Assembly: GCF_033118175.1 (NCBI RefSeq)
Contig: NC_083692.1
Coordinates: forward strand, 88,826,501-88,890,500
Direction of reading: 5' to 3'
DNA from: Dama dama
Lineage: Eukaryota; Chordata; Mammalia; Artiodactyla; Cervidae
DNA length: 64,000 bases
The position numbers were made by a program, and so were the translations under genes. The stretch's first letter is position 1; every line of letters begins with the position of its first letter. The notes below the pieces were generated by a model. The model was not told the DNA's origin and made no database searches. It worked only from the letters and a program-made list of their open reading frames with translations. This document shows positions 1-11,165 of the stretch, piece after piece.

Positions 1-548
1 TTCAGAGACAGAATTTTCGCTTCACAGTCTGGTACCTATCCAGAAGGGCCTGGGGTCTAGAGGAGAGGTCAAACAGGCCTTATCAGAGGGCTTCAGTGTG
101 GCCACTCAGGAATCCACACAGTATCAGTACAATTAACAACTCCTCTCTAAATAAATGTGAAACAGCCCACTGAGTAAAACTCACCCTGTCAAATCTGATT
201 TTACAAAGGAATGTCAACTGAAGCAATAGAGAGGGTTTGTTTGTTTTCTGCCTATCAACTGAAAAAGACTAAAAAATATATAATATCCAATACTGGTGAA
301 GAAACTGGTGATAGTGGGTAAATCTGATATAGCAGCACAAGTGACCCTGTTAAACTGTAAGTCAGATCAAGTCTCTCCACACTCCAAACATTCCAGTGGC
401 TTCCCATCTCAGTCAAAGGAAAAGCTCCAATGATAGTCTGCCAGCATTGCTTGAAGAGCAAAACCTGAAATCTACCTAAACAGTGATGAATTACTGGTTA
501 CATAAAGGATTTCTCATCTTTCCAGTAGTCAATTATATAGCAGTTAAA
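1..548. other. Non-coding left edge with an L2 relic
   Basis: No gene was recognised. About 340-440 resembles a piece of an ancient L2 LINE in + orientation: a stretch with 'ccagtggcttcccatctca' followed by a pattern typical of L2 ORF remnants. The rest is unassigned AT-rich sequence. The L2 3' end seems to resume at about 1636, so the BovB copy at 549-1620 may have landed inside this L2. By synteny the region should belong to the SLC24A1 5' side. Confidence 0.45.
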
Positions 549-1620
549 AAAAATCAGTTCAGTTCAGTCACTCAGTCATGTCTGACTCATTGTGGCTGCA
601 TGGACTGCTGCATGCCAGGCTTCCCTGTCCATCACCAACTCCCAGAGCTTGCTCAAACTCATGTCCATCAAGTCAGTGATGCCATCCAACCATCTCATCC
701 TCTGTCATCCCCTTCTCCTCCTGCTTTCAATCTTTCCCAGCATCAGGGTCTTTTCCAATGAGTCCGTTCTTTGCATCAGGTGGCCAAAATATTGCAGTTC
801 AGCTTCAGCTTCAGTCCTTCCAATGAATATTCAGAACTGATTTCCTTTAGGATGGACTGGTTGGATCTCCTTGCAGTCCAAGGGACTATCAAGAGTCTTC
901 GCCAACATCACAGTTCAAAAGTATCAATTCTTCTGCACTCAGCCTTCTTTATGGTCCAATTCTCACATCCATATATGACTACTGGAAAAACCATAGCTTT
1001 GACTAGATGGACCTTTGTCAGCAAAGTGATGTGCTTTTTAATACTGTCTAGGCTGGTTATAGGGTTTGTTCCAAGGGGCGTGTGTTTTTTAATTTCATGG
1101 CCGCAGTCACCATCTGCAGTGATTGTGCAGTCCAAAAAAATAAAGTCTCTCACTGTTTCCAATGTTTCCCCATCTATTTGCCATGAAGTGATGGGACTGG
1201 ATGCCATGATCTTCGTTTTTTGAATGTTGAGTTTTAAGACAGCCGTCTCACTCTCCTTTTTCACTTTCATCAAGAGGCTCTTTAGTTCCTCTTTGCTTTC
1301 TGCCATAAGGGTGGTGTCATCTGTGTATCTGAGGTTATTGATATTTCTCCTGGCAATCTTGATTCCAGCTTGTGCTTCATCCATCCTAACATTTCGCACA
1401 ATGTACTCTGCATAAAGTTAAATAAGCAGGGTGACAACACACAGCCTTGACATACTCCTTTCCCAATTTGAAACCAGTCTGTTGTTCCATGTTTGGTTCT
1501 AACTGTTGCTTCTTGACCTGCATACAGATTTCTTAGGAGGCAGGTAAGGTGGTCTGGTATTCCCATCTCTTTAAGAATTTTCCACAGTTTGTTGTGATTT
1601 ACATAGTCAATAAATAGACA
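549..1620 (-). mobile_element. BovB LINE (RTE clade), 5'-truncated
   Basis: Read on the - strand, this is the 3' part of a BovB retrotransposon. It starts inside the reverse transcriptase palm (the 'FIDY' and 'NHNKLWKILKEMGIPDHL' blocks), continues through the catalytic-loop region, where the usual YADD reads YTDD ('LRYTDDTTLMAES'), and ends with the TCAGTTCAG-type tail at about 549. Several frameshifts and stops break the frame. The residues between 'FIDY' and 'NHNKLW' (normally an AKAFDCVD-like block) are missing at the 5' edge. No clear target site duplication was found. It pairs as an inverted repeat with 2884-4012. Confidence 0.9.
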
Positions 1621-1635
1621 TAAAACTAAAAGGAA

Positions 1636-1750
1636 TGACACCTAGAATGTCAGCTTCGTGAGGTACGGGACTCTGCGTGACCAGTTCATGGCTGTCTGCC
1701 TAGTGCCTGCACAAAGTAGGAGCTCAAGAACTGTTTGTTGACTAAATATT
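1636..1750 (+). repeat. L2 LINE 3' end
   Basis: The stretch from 'cctagaatgtcagctt' to 'aactgtttgttgactaaat' matches the well-known L2 3' terminal pattern (transcribed region ending in a 'gctcaataaatgtttgttgaatga'-like tail), diverged as expected for an ancient element. Confidence 0.65.
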
Positions 1751-2040
1751 CTTAGCACAGTAAATGCCCTGCCCAGAGTAAGTCCAATCATAATATATTT
1801 ATGTAGAAACACTTCTGCAAAGACTATATAAGAATGGATGTACTTTTGTCACTAGCAAATATAGAATGAACAAAACCAACCAAACAAAAAAACCTTGTAC
1901 TATATCTCTCAAACCCAGCTATTGGAATCATACTTAAGGCAAGGAGATATAAACGGTTACTTCTAGGAAAGGAAACACTAAATTTTCACTTCATGTATTT
2001 TGAAACTATTTGAATTTTTCCCATATAAATGAATTAATTC
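1751..2040. other. Unassigned AT-rich DNA
   Basis: No gene and no confidently assigned repeat. The part from about 1900 to 2040 looks like an old LINE-type 3' tail (AT-rich, with an 'actatttgaatttttccc' segment), but the family could not be named. Confidence 0.3.
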
Positions 2041-2049
2041 TATAACTTT

Positions 2050-2261
2050 TAATTATTATTTATTTATTTATTGGCTGCCTTGGGTCTCAGTTGCATCATA
2101 TGGGACCTTTTGCGTGGCATGTGGACTCTAGTTGTGGCGCACAGGCTCAGCAGCTCTGCGGCATACGGCACCTTAGTTCCCTGGCCAGGGATCAAACCTG
2201 TATCCTCTGCATTGCATGGCAGATTCTTAACCACTGGACCACCCCCCAGGGAAGTCTCTTT
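2050..2261 (-). mobile_element. CHR-type tRNA-derived SINE
   Basis: Reverse-oriented cetartiodactyl SINE: it begins on + with a T-rich run (the poly-A tail of the element) and 'ggctgccttgggtctcag', and ends with the complement of its 5' 'cttccctgg' head. It is bounded by the 9-bp direct repeat TATAACTTT at 2041-2049 and 2262-2270, a target site duplication. Confidence 0.8.
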
Positions 2262-2283
2262 TATAACTTTCTAAAAGTGGGCA

Positions 2284-4012
2284 CAATAAAGGACAGAAAC
2301 GGTCTGGACCTAACAGAAGCAGAAAATATTAAGTAGAGGTGGCAAGAATTACACATAAGAACTATACAAAAAAGATCTTCATGACCCAGATAACCATAGT
2401 GGTGTGCTCACTCACCTTGAGCCAGACATCCTGGAATGTGAAGTCAGGTGGGCCTTAGGAAGCATCACTACAAACAAAGCTAGTCAAAGTGATGGCATTC
2501 CAGATGAGCTGTTTCAAATCCTAAAAGATGATGTTAAAGTGCTGCACACAACATGCCAGTAAATTTGGAAAACTCAGCAGTGGCCACAGGACTGGAAAAG
2601 GTCAGTTTTCATTCCAATCCCAAAGAAAGACAATGCCAAAGAATGCTCAAACTACCACACAATTGCACTCATCTCACACACTAGCAAATGCTCAAAATTC
2701 TCCAAGCCAGTCTTCAATAGTACATGAACTGAACGAACTGAACCAAGAACTTCCAGATGTTCAAGCTGGATTTAGAAAAGGCAGAAGAACTAGAGATCAA
2801 ATTGCCAACATCTGTTGGGTCATAGCAAATGCAAGAGAGTTCCAGAAAAACATCTACTTCTGCTTTATTGACTACTCCATGGCCTTTGACTGTGTGGATC
2901 ACAACAAACTGTGGAAAATTCTTACAGAGATGGGAATATGAGACCACCTTACCTGCCTCCTGAGAAATCTGTATGCAGGTCAAGAAGCAACAGTTAGAAA
3001 AAAAAAAAGAAGAAGAAGCAACAGTTAGAACCGAACATGGAACAACAGACTGGTTCCAAACTGGGAAAGGAGTATGTGAAAGCTGTATATTGTCACCTTG
3101 CTTATTTAACCTATATGCAGAGTACATTATGTGAAATGCCGGGGTAGATGAAGCACAAGCTGGAATCCAGACTGCCGGGAGAAATATCAATAACCTCAGA
3201 TACACAGATGACACCACCCTTATGGCAGAAAGCAAAGAAGAACTAAAGAGCCTCTTGATGAAAGTGAAAGAGGAGAGTGAAACGGCTGTCTTAAAACTCA
3301 ACATTCAAAAAACGAAGATCATGGCATCCAGTCCCATCACTTCATGGCAAATAGATGGGGAAACATTGGAAACAGTGAGAGACTTTATTTTTTTGGACTA
3401 CACAAACACTGCAGATAGTGACTGCAGCCATGAAATTAAAAGACACTTGCTCCTTGGAAGAAAAGTTATGACCAACCTAGACAACATATTGAAAAACAGA
3501 GACATTACTTTGCCAACTCTGTCTACAGAGTTGTCTACAGACAACAAGGTCTGTCTAATCAAAGCTACGGTTTTTCCAACAGTCATGTATGGATGTGACT
3601 GTTGGACCATAAAGAAAACTGTGTGTAGAAGAATTGATGCTTTTGAACTGTGGTGTTGGCGAAGACTCTTGATAGTCCCTTGGACTGCAAGGAGATCCAA
3701 CCAGTCCATCCTAAAGGAAATCAGTTCTGAATATTCATTGGAAGGACTGATGCTGAAGCTGAACTGCAATACTTTGGCCATCTGATGCGAAGAACGGACT
3801 CATTGGAAAAGACCCTGATGCTGGGAAAGATTGAAGGCAGGAGGAGAAGGGGATGTCAAAGGATGAGATGGTTGGATGGCATCACTGACTTGATGGACAT
3901 GAGTTTGAGCAAGCTCTGGGAGTTGGTGATGGACAGGGAAGCCTGGCATGTTGCAGTCCATGCAGCCACAATGAGTCAGACATGACTGAGTGACTGAACG
4001 GAACTGACTGAA
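2284..4012 (+). mobile_element. BovB LINE, 5'-truncated, reverse transcriptase to 3' end
   Basis: A + strand BovB copy starting at the 'KDRNG' codons just before the reverse transcriptase. It runs through 'LPDVQAGFRKG', 'YFCFIDYSMAFDCVDHNKLWK', 'MAESKEELKSLLMKVKEE' and 'WTARRSNQSILKEIS' to the SINE-like 3' end at about 4012. Stops and frameshifts show it is dead. Two small local duplications lie inside: an 'agaagcaacagttagaa' repeat separated by a poly-A run at about 2983-3030, and a 'tgtctacagag' repeat at about 3519-3542. It shares unusual substitutions with the inverted copy at 549-1620. Confidence 0.9.
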
Positions 4013-4784
4013 AAAATAGTTTTGTTTTGCTTTATCTGCTTTTTCAGTGAAAGATATTACCAAAGTTTTAAGAGGGTGAGGGGAGAGCCTGGAAAGGAAG
4101 ATGTAGGCCTATATTATGAGAAGTCTTTAAAAATTTAGACTTTATATCATTTTTCAAAGGAGAGGGTGTTCTAAATTAAAATGTTCAGTTCTACTTTCTC
4201 AGACAAATGTAGTACCCACCAAATTTTCTGTTTTTTTCTCTTTGACCTTTTCCCTAACAACCTTTCTTCCCTCCTCCTATCTTCTTTCCACAAATATATA
4301 TCGAGTGTCACATTCCAGACCCTGGGGATCCAATTGTGGATAAGATTCACCCCTATTTACAGAGCAGAGATGAAGTTAATTGAAACTGCAATTGTAAAAA
4401 AATTGTTTGTTTTTTCAATGAGTCCATTATTTTAGACTGAGAAAGCTTTGCAGTTTTCTCAAATGCTGTGGAAAAGACTGAAGGAGGACTGAGAGGGAGA
4501 TCAGAGTTTCTTCACCAAATATACTGCAAAGGAAGAAAGATATGTAGGAATAAACCTACAGATTAAGAAACTTTAGACATATATCAAGAGATTGCAATGT
4601 CTGGATGTTACTTGGATCCTAATTCAAACAACCAAAGTGTAAAAAAGTAAAACTTATGATATTTATGAGTCAACTGGATATTTGAAAGTTGATTAGGTAC
4701 TTGATGAAAATAGGGGTTTACTGCTACTTATTTTAAATGTGATAATGGTACTGTAATTGTTATGGACTTAAGTCTCTCCCTTTC
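4013..4784. other. Non-coding, unassigned; weak L2/MIR-like piece
   Basis: No gene. Around 4290-4400 there is a faint ancient-repeat pattern ('gtgtcacattccagaccctgggga', in the style of L2/MIR 'gtgccaggccctgtgctgggga'). The remainder is unassigned AT-rich DNA. Confidence 0.35.
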
Positions 4785-5979
4785 AAGAGAATGAGAAGAC
4801 AAGTCAGATTGGGAGAAAATATTTGCAAAATACATATCTGATAAGGGACCATTATCCAAAATAAGGGCTTCCCTGGTGGCTCAGATGGTAAAGAATCTGC
4901 CTGCAATGCAGAAGACTTGGGTTCGATCCCTGGGTTGGAAAGATCCCCTGGGGGAGGGCACAGCAACCCACTCCAGTACTCTTCTGGAGAATCCTACAGT
5001 CCATGGGGTCATAAAGAGTTGGACACAACTGAGCGACTAAGCACACACACAAACACATACATACACATCCAAAATATACAAACAACACTTAAAACTTAAC
5101 AAGAAGAACGCAAATGATCTGATTAAAAAATGAGCCAAACACCTGAACAGAAACTTAACCAAATTAGATATATAGATGGCAAGTAAGCACATGACAAGAT
5201 GTTCAACATCATATGTCACTAGGGAACTACAAATTAAAACAACAATGATATACCAATATTTACCTATTACTATAGTCAAAATCTAGAACACTGGCAATAT
5301 CAAATGCTGGTAAGAAGGTAGAGCAACAGGAATATATAACAGTACAACTACCAATGCTACTGGAAATATACAATAGTACATCACTTCAAAGGACATTTTG
5401 GCAGTTTCTTACAAAACTAAACATATGTTTACCACACAAGCCAGCAATCTCTCTCCATGATATTTATTTACTTGAGTTGAAAAACCTCTGCCCACAAAAA
5501 AACATGCACAAGGATGTTTATAGTAGCTTTACTGATCATTGCCAAAACTTGGAAGCAACCAAGATATTCTTCAGTAAACTGTGGTTTACCCAAACAATGG
5601 AATATTATTAACATATAGCACAAAAAAGAAATGAGCTATCAAGCCATGAACAAACATGAAAGAACTTTAAATGCATATTACCAAGCAAAAGAAGCCAAAC
5701 TGAAAGGAATACTTACTGTATGATTCCAACTATATGACATTCTGGAAAAGCAAAACCATGAAGACAGTAAAAGGATCAGTGGTTCTTGGAAGTCATCGAA
5801 GAAGGAGGGATAAAAAGAGCAGACAGGATTTTTAGAGCGGTGAAACTATTCTGTACACTACCGTGCTAGATACATGTCACCATACATTTGTCAAAACCCA
5901 TAGAATGTACAGCACCAAGAGTAAACCCTATAATAAACTATGGACTTTGGGTGATAACGCTGTGTCAGTGTAGGTTCAT
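4785..5979 (+). mobile_element. Old L1 LINE, 3' part (first piece)
   Basis: The end of L1 ORF2 and the 3' UTR in + orientation. Recognisable blocks include 'gggagaaaatatttgcaaa', 'acaagatgttcaacatcata', 'aaattaaaacaacaatga' and the end-of-ORF pattern encoding MEYY. The 3' UTR follows to 'tgtgtcagtgtaggttcat', where a BovB interrupts it. The L1 continues at 9429. It is also split at 4864 by a SINE, so three insertions of different ages are nested here. Confidence 0.85.
4864..5066 (+). mobile_element. Bov-tA SINE
   Basis: tRNA-derived head ('gcttccctggtggctcag', B-box-like 'ggttcgatccctg') joined to a BovA tail ending in a CA-rich stretch. A perfect 10-bp target duplication ATCCAAAATA lies at 4854-4863 and 5067-5076. 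Removing the SINE restores a continuous L1 reading. Confidence 0.92.
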
Positions 5980-7546
5980 CAGTTCAGTTCAGTTCACTCA
6001 TTCAGTCGTGTCCAACTCCTTGCGACCCCATTAATCGCAGCACGCCAGGCCTCCCTGTCCATCACAAACTCCTGGAGTTTACTCAAACTCATGTCCATCG
6101 GGTCGGTGATGCCATCCAGCCATCTCATCCTCTGTCGTCCCCTCCTCCTCCTGCCCTCAATCCCTAGCATCAGGGTCTTTTCCAATGAGTCAGCTCTTCG
6201 CATCAGGTGGCCAAAGTATTATCGAGTTTCAGCCTCAGCATCAGTCCTTCCAATGAACACCCAGGACTGATCTCCTTTAGGATGGACTGGTTGGATCTCC
6301 TTGCAGTCCAAGGTACTCTCAAGAGTCTTTGCCAACACCACAGTTCAAAAGCATCAATTTTTTGGCACTCAGCTTTCTTCACAGTCCAACTCTCACATCC
6401 ATACATGACCACTAGAAAAACCATAACCTTGACTAGACAGACCTTTGTTGGCAAAGTAATGTCTCTGCTTTTTGATTTGCTATCTAGGTTGGTCATAACT
6501 TTCCTTCCAAGGAGTAAGCGTGTTTTAATTTCATGGCTGCAATCACCATCTGCAGTGATTTTGGAGCCCAAAAAAATAAAGTCTGACACTGCTTCCACTG
6601 TTTCCCCATCTATTTCCCATGAAGTGATGGGACCAGACGCCATGATCTTAGTTTTCTGAATGTTGAGCTTTAAGCCAACTTTTTCACTCTCCTCTTTCAC
6701 TTTCATCAAGAGGCTTTTTAGTTCCTCTTCACTTTCTGCCATAAGGGTGGTGTCATCTGCATATCTGAGGTTACTGATATTTCTCATGGCAATCTTGATT
6801 CCAGCTTGTGCTTCTTCCAGCCCAGCATTTCTCATGATGTCCTCTGCATATAAGTTAAATAAGCAGGGTGACAATATACAGCCTTGATGTACTCCTTTTC
6901 CTTACTGGAATCAGTCTGCTGTTTCATGTCCAGTTCTAACTGTTGCTTCCTGACCTGCATACAGGTTACTCAAGAGGCAGGTCAGGTGGTCTGGTATGCC
7001 CATCTCTTTCAGAATTTTCCACAGTTTATTGTGATCCACACAGTCAAAGGCTTTGGCGTAGTCAATAAAGCAGAAATAGATGTTTTTCTGGAACTCTCTT
7101 GCTTTTTTGATGATCCAGCAAATGTTGGCAATTTGATCTCTGGTTCCTCTGCCTTTTCTAAAGCCAGCTTGAACATCTGGAAGTTCACGGTTCACCTATT
7201 GCTGAAGCCTGGCTTGGAGAATTTTGAGCATTACTTTACTAGCATGTGAGATGAGTGCAATTGTGCGGTAGTTTGAGCGATCTTTGGGATTGGAATGAAA
7301 ATTGACCTTTTCCAGTCCTGTGGCCACTGCTGAGTTTTCCAGATTTGCTGGCATATTGAGTGCAGCACTTTCACAGCATCACCTTTCAGGATTTGAAATA
7401 GCTCAACTGGAATTCCATCACCTCCACTAGCTTTGTTCGTAGTGATGCTTTCTAAGACCCACCTGACTTCACATTCCAGGATGTCTGGCTCTAGGTGAGT
7501 GATCATGCCATCGTGATTATCTGGGTCATGAAGATCTTTTTTGTAC
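5980..7546 (-). mobile_element. BovB LINE, 3' half of a twin-primed insertion
   Basis: On the - strand this reads from 'YKKDLHDPDNHDG' through the reverse transcriptase ('ASGGDGIPVELFQILK', 'FIDYAKAFDCVDHNKLWK', 'NLRYADDTTLMAES' with an intact YADD catalytic motif) to the 3' end at 5980. Frames are broken in several places. Together with 7547-9428 it makes one almost full-length element whose 5' half is inverted. Overall orientation is minus, because the 3' end abuts the left target duplication at 5970-5979. Confidence 0.92.
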
Positions 7547-9428
7547 AGCCCTAGAGAGGAACGACCCCACGCCCAAGGCCAGGGGTGGCGGCCCAAGAGG
7601 AGCTACCCCACATCCAAGGAGCGGACGCACTGGGCGCAGGAGGGCCGAGAGGAGCTACTCCACGTTCAAGGTCAGGAGGGGTGGCTGTGAGGAGATACCC
7701 CTCATCCAAGGTAAGAAGCAGCAGCTGCGCTTTGCTGGAGCAGCCGTAAAGAGATACCCCATGTCCAAAGTAAGAGAAACCCAAGTAAGACCGTAGGTGT
7801 TGCAAGAGGGCATCAGAGGGCAGACACACTCAAACCATAATCATAGAAAACTAGCCAATGTGATCACAGGACCACAGTCTTGTTTAACTCAGTGAAACTA
7901 AGTCATGCCTTTGGGGCCACCCAAGACGGTCGGGTCATGGTGGAGAGGTCTGACAGAATGTGGTCCACTGGAGGCAGGAATGGCAAACCACTTCAGTATT
8001 CTTGCCTTGAGAATCCCATGAACAGTATGAAAAGGCAAAATGATAGGATACTGAAAGAGAAACTCCCCAGGTCGGTAGATGCCCAATATGCTACTGGAGA
8101 TCAGTGGAGAAAGAACTCCAGAAAGAATGAAGGGATGGAGCCAAAGCAAAAACAATACCCAGTTGTGGATGTGACTGGTGATAGAAGCAAGGTCCGATGC
8201 TGTAAAGAGCAATATTGCATAGGAACATGGAATGTTAGGTCCATGAATCAAGGCAAATTGGAAGTGGTCAAATAGTAGATGGCAAGAGGGAATGTCGACA
8301 TTCTAGGAATCAGCAAAATAAAATGGACTGGAATGGGTGAATTTAACTCAGATGACCATTATATCTACTACTGTGGGCAGGAATCCCTTAGAAGAAATGG
8401 AATAGCCATCATGGTCAACAAAAGAGTCTGAAATGCAGTGCTTGGATGCAATCTCAAAAATGACAGAAAGATCTCTGTTCGTTTCCAAGGCAAACCATTC
8501 AATATCACAGTAATCCAAGCCCATGACCCAACCAGTAGCACTGAAGAAGCTGAAGTTGAACAGTTCTATGAAGACCTACAAGACCTTTTAGAACTAATAT
8601 CCAAAAAAGATGTCCTTTTCATTATAGGAAACTGGAATGCAAAAGTAGGAAGTCAAGAAACACCTGGAGTAACAGGCAAATTTGGCCTTGGAGTACAGAA
8701 TGAAGCAGGGCAAAGGCAAATAGAGTTTTGCCAAGAGAACACACTGGTCATAGCAAACACCCTCTTCCAACAACACAAGAGAAGACTCTACACATGGACA
8801 TCACCAGATAGTCAACACCGAAATCATATTGATTATATTCTTTGCAGCCAAAGACAGAGAAGCTCCATACAGTCAGCAAAAACAAGACCAGGAGCTGACT
8901 GTGGCTCAGATCATGAACTCCTTATTGCCCAATTCAGACTTAAATTGAAGAAAGTAGGGAAAACCACTAGACCATTCAGGTATGACCTAAATCAAATCAC
9001 TTATACAGTGGAAATAGATTTAAGGGACTAGATCTGATAGACAGAGTGACTGATGAACTATGGATGGAGGTTCATGACCCTGTACAAGAGACAGGGATCA
9101 AGACCATCCCCATGGAAAAGAAATGCAAAAAGGCAAATACGGTTGTCTGAGGAGGCCTTACAAATAGCTGTGAAAAGAAGAGAAGCAAGAAGCAAAGGAG
9201 AAAAGGAAAGATATTCCCATTTGAATGCAGAGTTCCAAAGAATAGCAAGGAGAGGTAAGAAAGCCTTCCTCAGCAATCAATGCAAAGAAATAGAGGAAAA
9301 CAATGAAAGGGAAAGACTAGAGATCTCTTCAAGAAAATTAGAAAAATAAAAAAAAGAAAAAGAAAAGAAAATTAGAGATACCAAGGGAACATTTCATGCG
9401 AAGATGGGTTCGATAAAGGACAGAAATG
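7547..9428 (+). mobile_element. BovB LINE, inverted 5' half with endonuclease domain
   Basis: Starts with the BovB 5' region (the GAGGAGC/ATACCCC repeat-like leader at about 7550-7800), then encodes an AP-type endonuclease: 'GTWNVRSMNQGKLE' (about 8224-8265), 'GNWNAKVGSQE' (about 8628-8660), 'WTSPDSQHRNHIDYILC' and 'GSDHELLIAQFRLKLKK'. It ends at the linker 'GSIKDRNG', where the reverse transcriptase half should begin. The canonical GDWN aspartate is Asn here, and stops interrupt the frame, for example near 8273 and 9030. The right edge carries the second target duplication copy (9429-9438). Confidence 0.92.
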
Positions 9429-9595
9429 GTAGGTTCATAGAGTATAACAAATGTATCACTCTGGTGTTGGGACGTTGACAGTGGTGGAGGCTGTGTGTGC
9501 TAGACAGAGGATATGAGAACTCTCTGTTCTTTCCACTCCATTTTGCTATGAACCTAAAAGTGCTCTAAAATTAAAGTTTACTCATTAAAAAAATC
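9429..9595 (+). mobile_element. Old L1 LINE, 3' end (second piece)
   Basis: Continuation of the L1 interrupted at 5979: 'tataacaaatgtatcactctgg' style 3' UTR, then 'tgctatgaacctaaaagtgctc' and an A-rich end at about 9595. If the BovB and one copy of GTAGGTTCAT are removed, the two L1 parts join without a gap. Confidence 0.85.
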
Positions 9596-10939
9596 CTTCT
9601 CTTTTAGAGATATTACATAATGAAATATTTATGGACAAGATGTTAAGCAATCTGTAATCTGCATCAAAACAAAATGTTGGAGAGAAGTGGGCAGGGTATA
9701 AATGAAACAGGACTAAGAATTGAGCTGATAATAGAAACAGCGCGAAGGGTATGTGGGGGTTTATTATGCTACTCCCCATCTATGTCTATGTTTGAAAATC
9801 TTCAGTATTATTAAGACAAATGGGACATATCTATAATTTCTTTGGACTTCTACTTTGGTGAAAATAGAGGAATAGGGTGGGATGATGAGGGAAAGCAGAT
9901 AGCCTGGAGCTTAGAAGTATGATTTGTAATTGGACAAGATCTAGACTAGAGGAGGCAGGAAGACATAGGGCAAAGGACAGTATAGGAGATGGAAAGGGAG
10001 GGAAGGACAGAAAAGGAATGTGGACTCACTGCCTTGACCTCACTTTCTCTCTTCCCCTTGTCCTCACTCACTCCTTACCTTTCCTCTCTGTAGGTGAAAA
10101 ATCATATTGGGAACTTAAGAGTGAACATTTTAGGCACCAATCCATGAAATTTCAATTCAGTCAGCATGGCCTTAGAATCTACATTTCAACATGTGCTGTA
10201 GGAGATTGGATGGGTACCTGAACCTCCCTTGAGCCCCAATACCTGGCTTCTGTGAGAAGCATGTTATTTCTGTCACTAACCTTTACTCTGCCAGACTGGA
10301 GACCAAATCACTCTGCCTTTCAAAGCCTCTGTGACACCAGTCCACTGTTTCAAAGCAGGAAAAAATAAAGGGGATGATAGATTATGCAAAAAGAAGTTGT
10401 TTATTGATTTCCTTTAATGTATGTGAGGATACATGCAAATGCTAAAGGTCTCTTGAGTGGGAAAAAGAAATTCATTAGCCTGCTCTGACTTGAAAGACAT
10501 ATCCTTTAAGACCTTCTGACTCTTTGTGCTAACGTTCTCTGATTTTATATTCACTGAACAACCTTTTGATGTTTAATGGAATTCTACTAAGAATTAAAAA
10601 CAAAAGCACTTACCAGTTGCCTCAAGTGATATGGTCCTCTTGGTAGTTCTACCTTTCATCATCAATTTTAATCACTGTCCTTTTGCTTCCCAGGTTTCCT
10701 GAAAGCCTGTATTCAGAAGATGTGATTACCCATCAGGAAACTAATAAATTCAATCTTTAGTACTGGGTAAGGTAACGCATCAGTCCATGGAACTGAGCTG
10801 GAACTGAGCAGAGGGTTGTCGTCACACATTAGGGGTAACTCAGCAACTCCTTCCTTTACCCACACATTCTTGGCCACATCCCTCCAACTAGGGAAAGAAT
10901 TTTAAATTATAACAAAGTAATCAGGATGCAGCCTTACTT
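9596..10939. other. Non-coding, mostly unassigned
   Basis: About 9600-9830 looks like an old repeat tail ('gtgggcagggtataaatgaa', 'atgtgggggtttattatgctact'), family not certain. The rest shows no gene and no clear repeat. It should lie in the 5' part of SLC24A1 by synteny. Confidence 0.35.
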
Positions 10940-11165
10940 ACCTAGGTGCCAGCGCCTGCTCAAGCACAGGAGTCTTGAGATGGTGGGACCAGCCAAGCTG
11001 GAAGAGGAGTTCTGAAGCAAATAAGGCAATCTCTCTGTCCCTGGTCCTTGATGCTGCCAGGGACATTCCCATGGACTGATGTGCCGTCCTCTGCCTTCTC
11101 TGATATAAGGAGGAGATAGGAAAGAACTACAGCAACTGGAGCCCCCACTCTCCCACAGAACAAAC
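10940..11165 (-). other. Candidate untranslated exon on the minus strand (possible SLC24A1 5' exon)
   Basis: On the - strand a strong splice donor TAG|GTAAGTAAGG occurs with the exon edge at 10942. It is preceded by about 220 bases of apparently unique sequence with no repeat signature, and a possible 'ctgtag' acceptor at about 11130 further up. In human, SLC24A1 (rod Na/Ca-K exchanger) is the next gene on this side and is transcribed away from INTS14, so a non-coding 5' exon here is plausible. No coding similarity to SLC24A1 was seen, so this is an inference from one good splice site and synteny. Confidence 0.2.

Noticed and set aside
6203..6874. 223-codon minus-strand frame with a complete-looking reverse transcriptase segment (YADD)
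   Set aside because: Part of a BovB retrotransposon with frameshifts on both sides, not a host gene; the same holds for frames at 908-1399, 2528-2941, 3222-3785, 8438-9031, 58107-58676.
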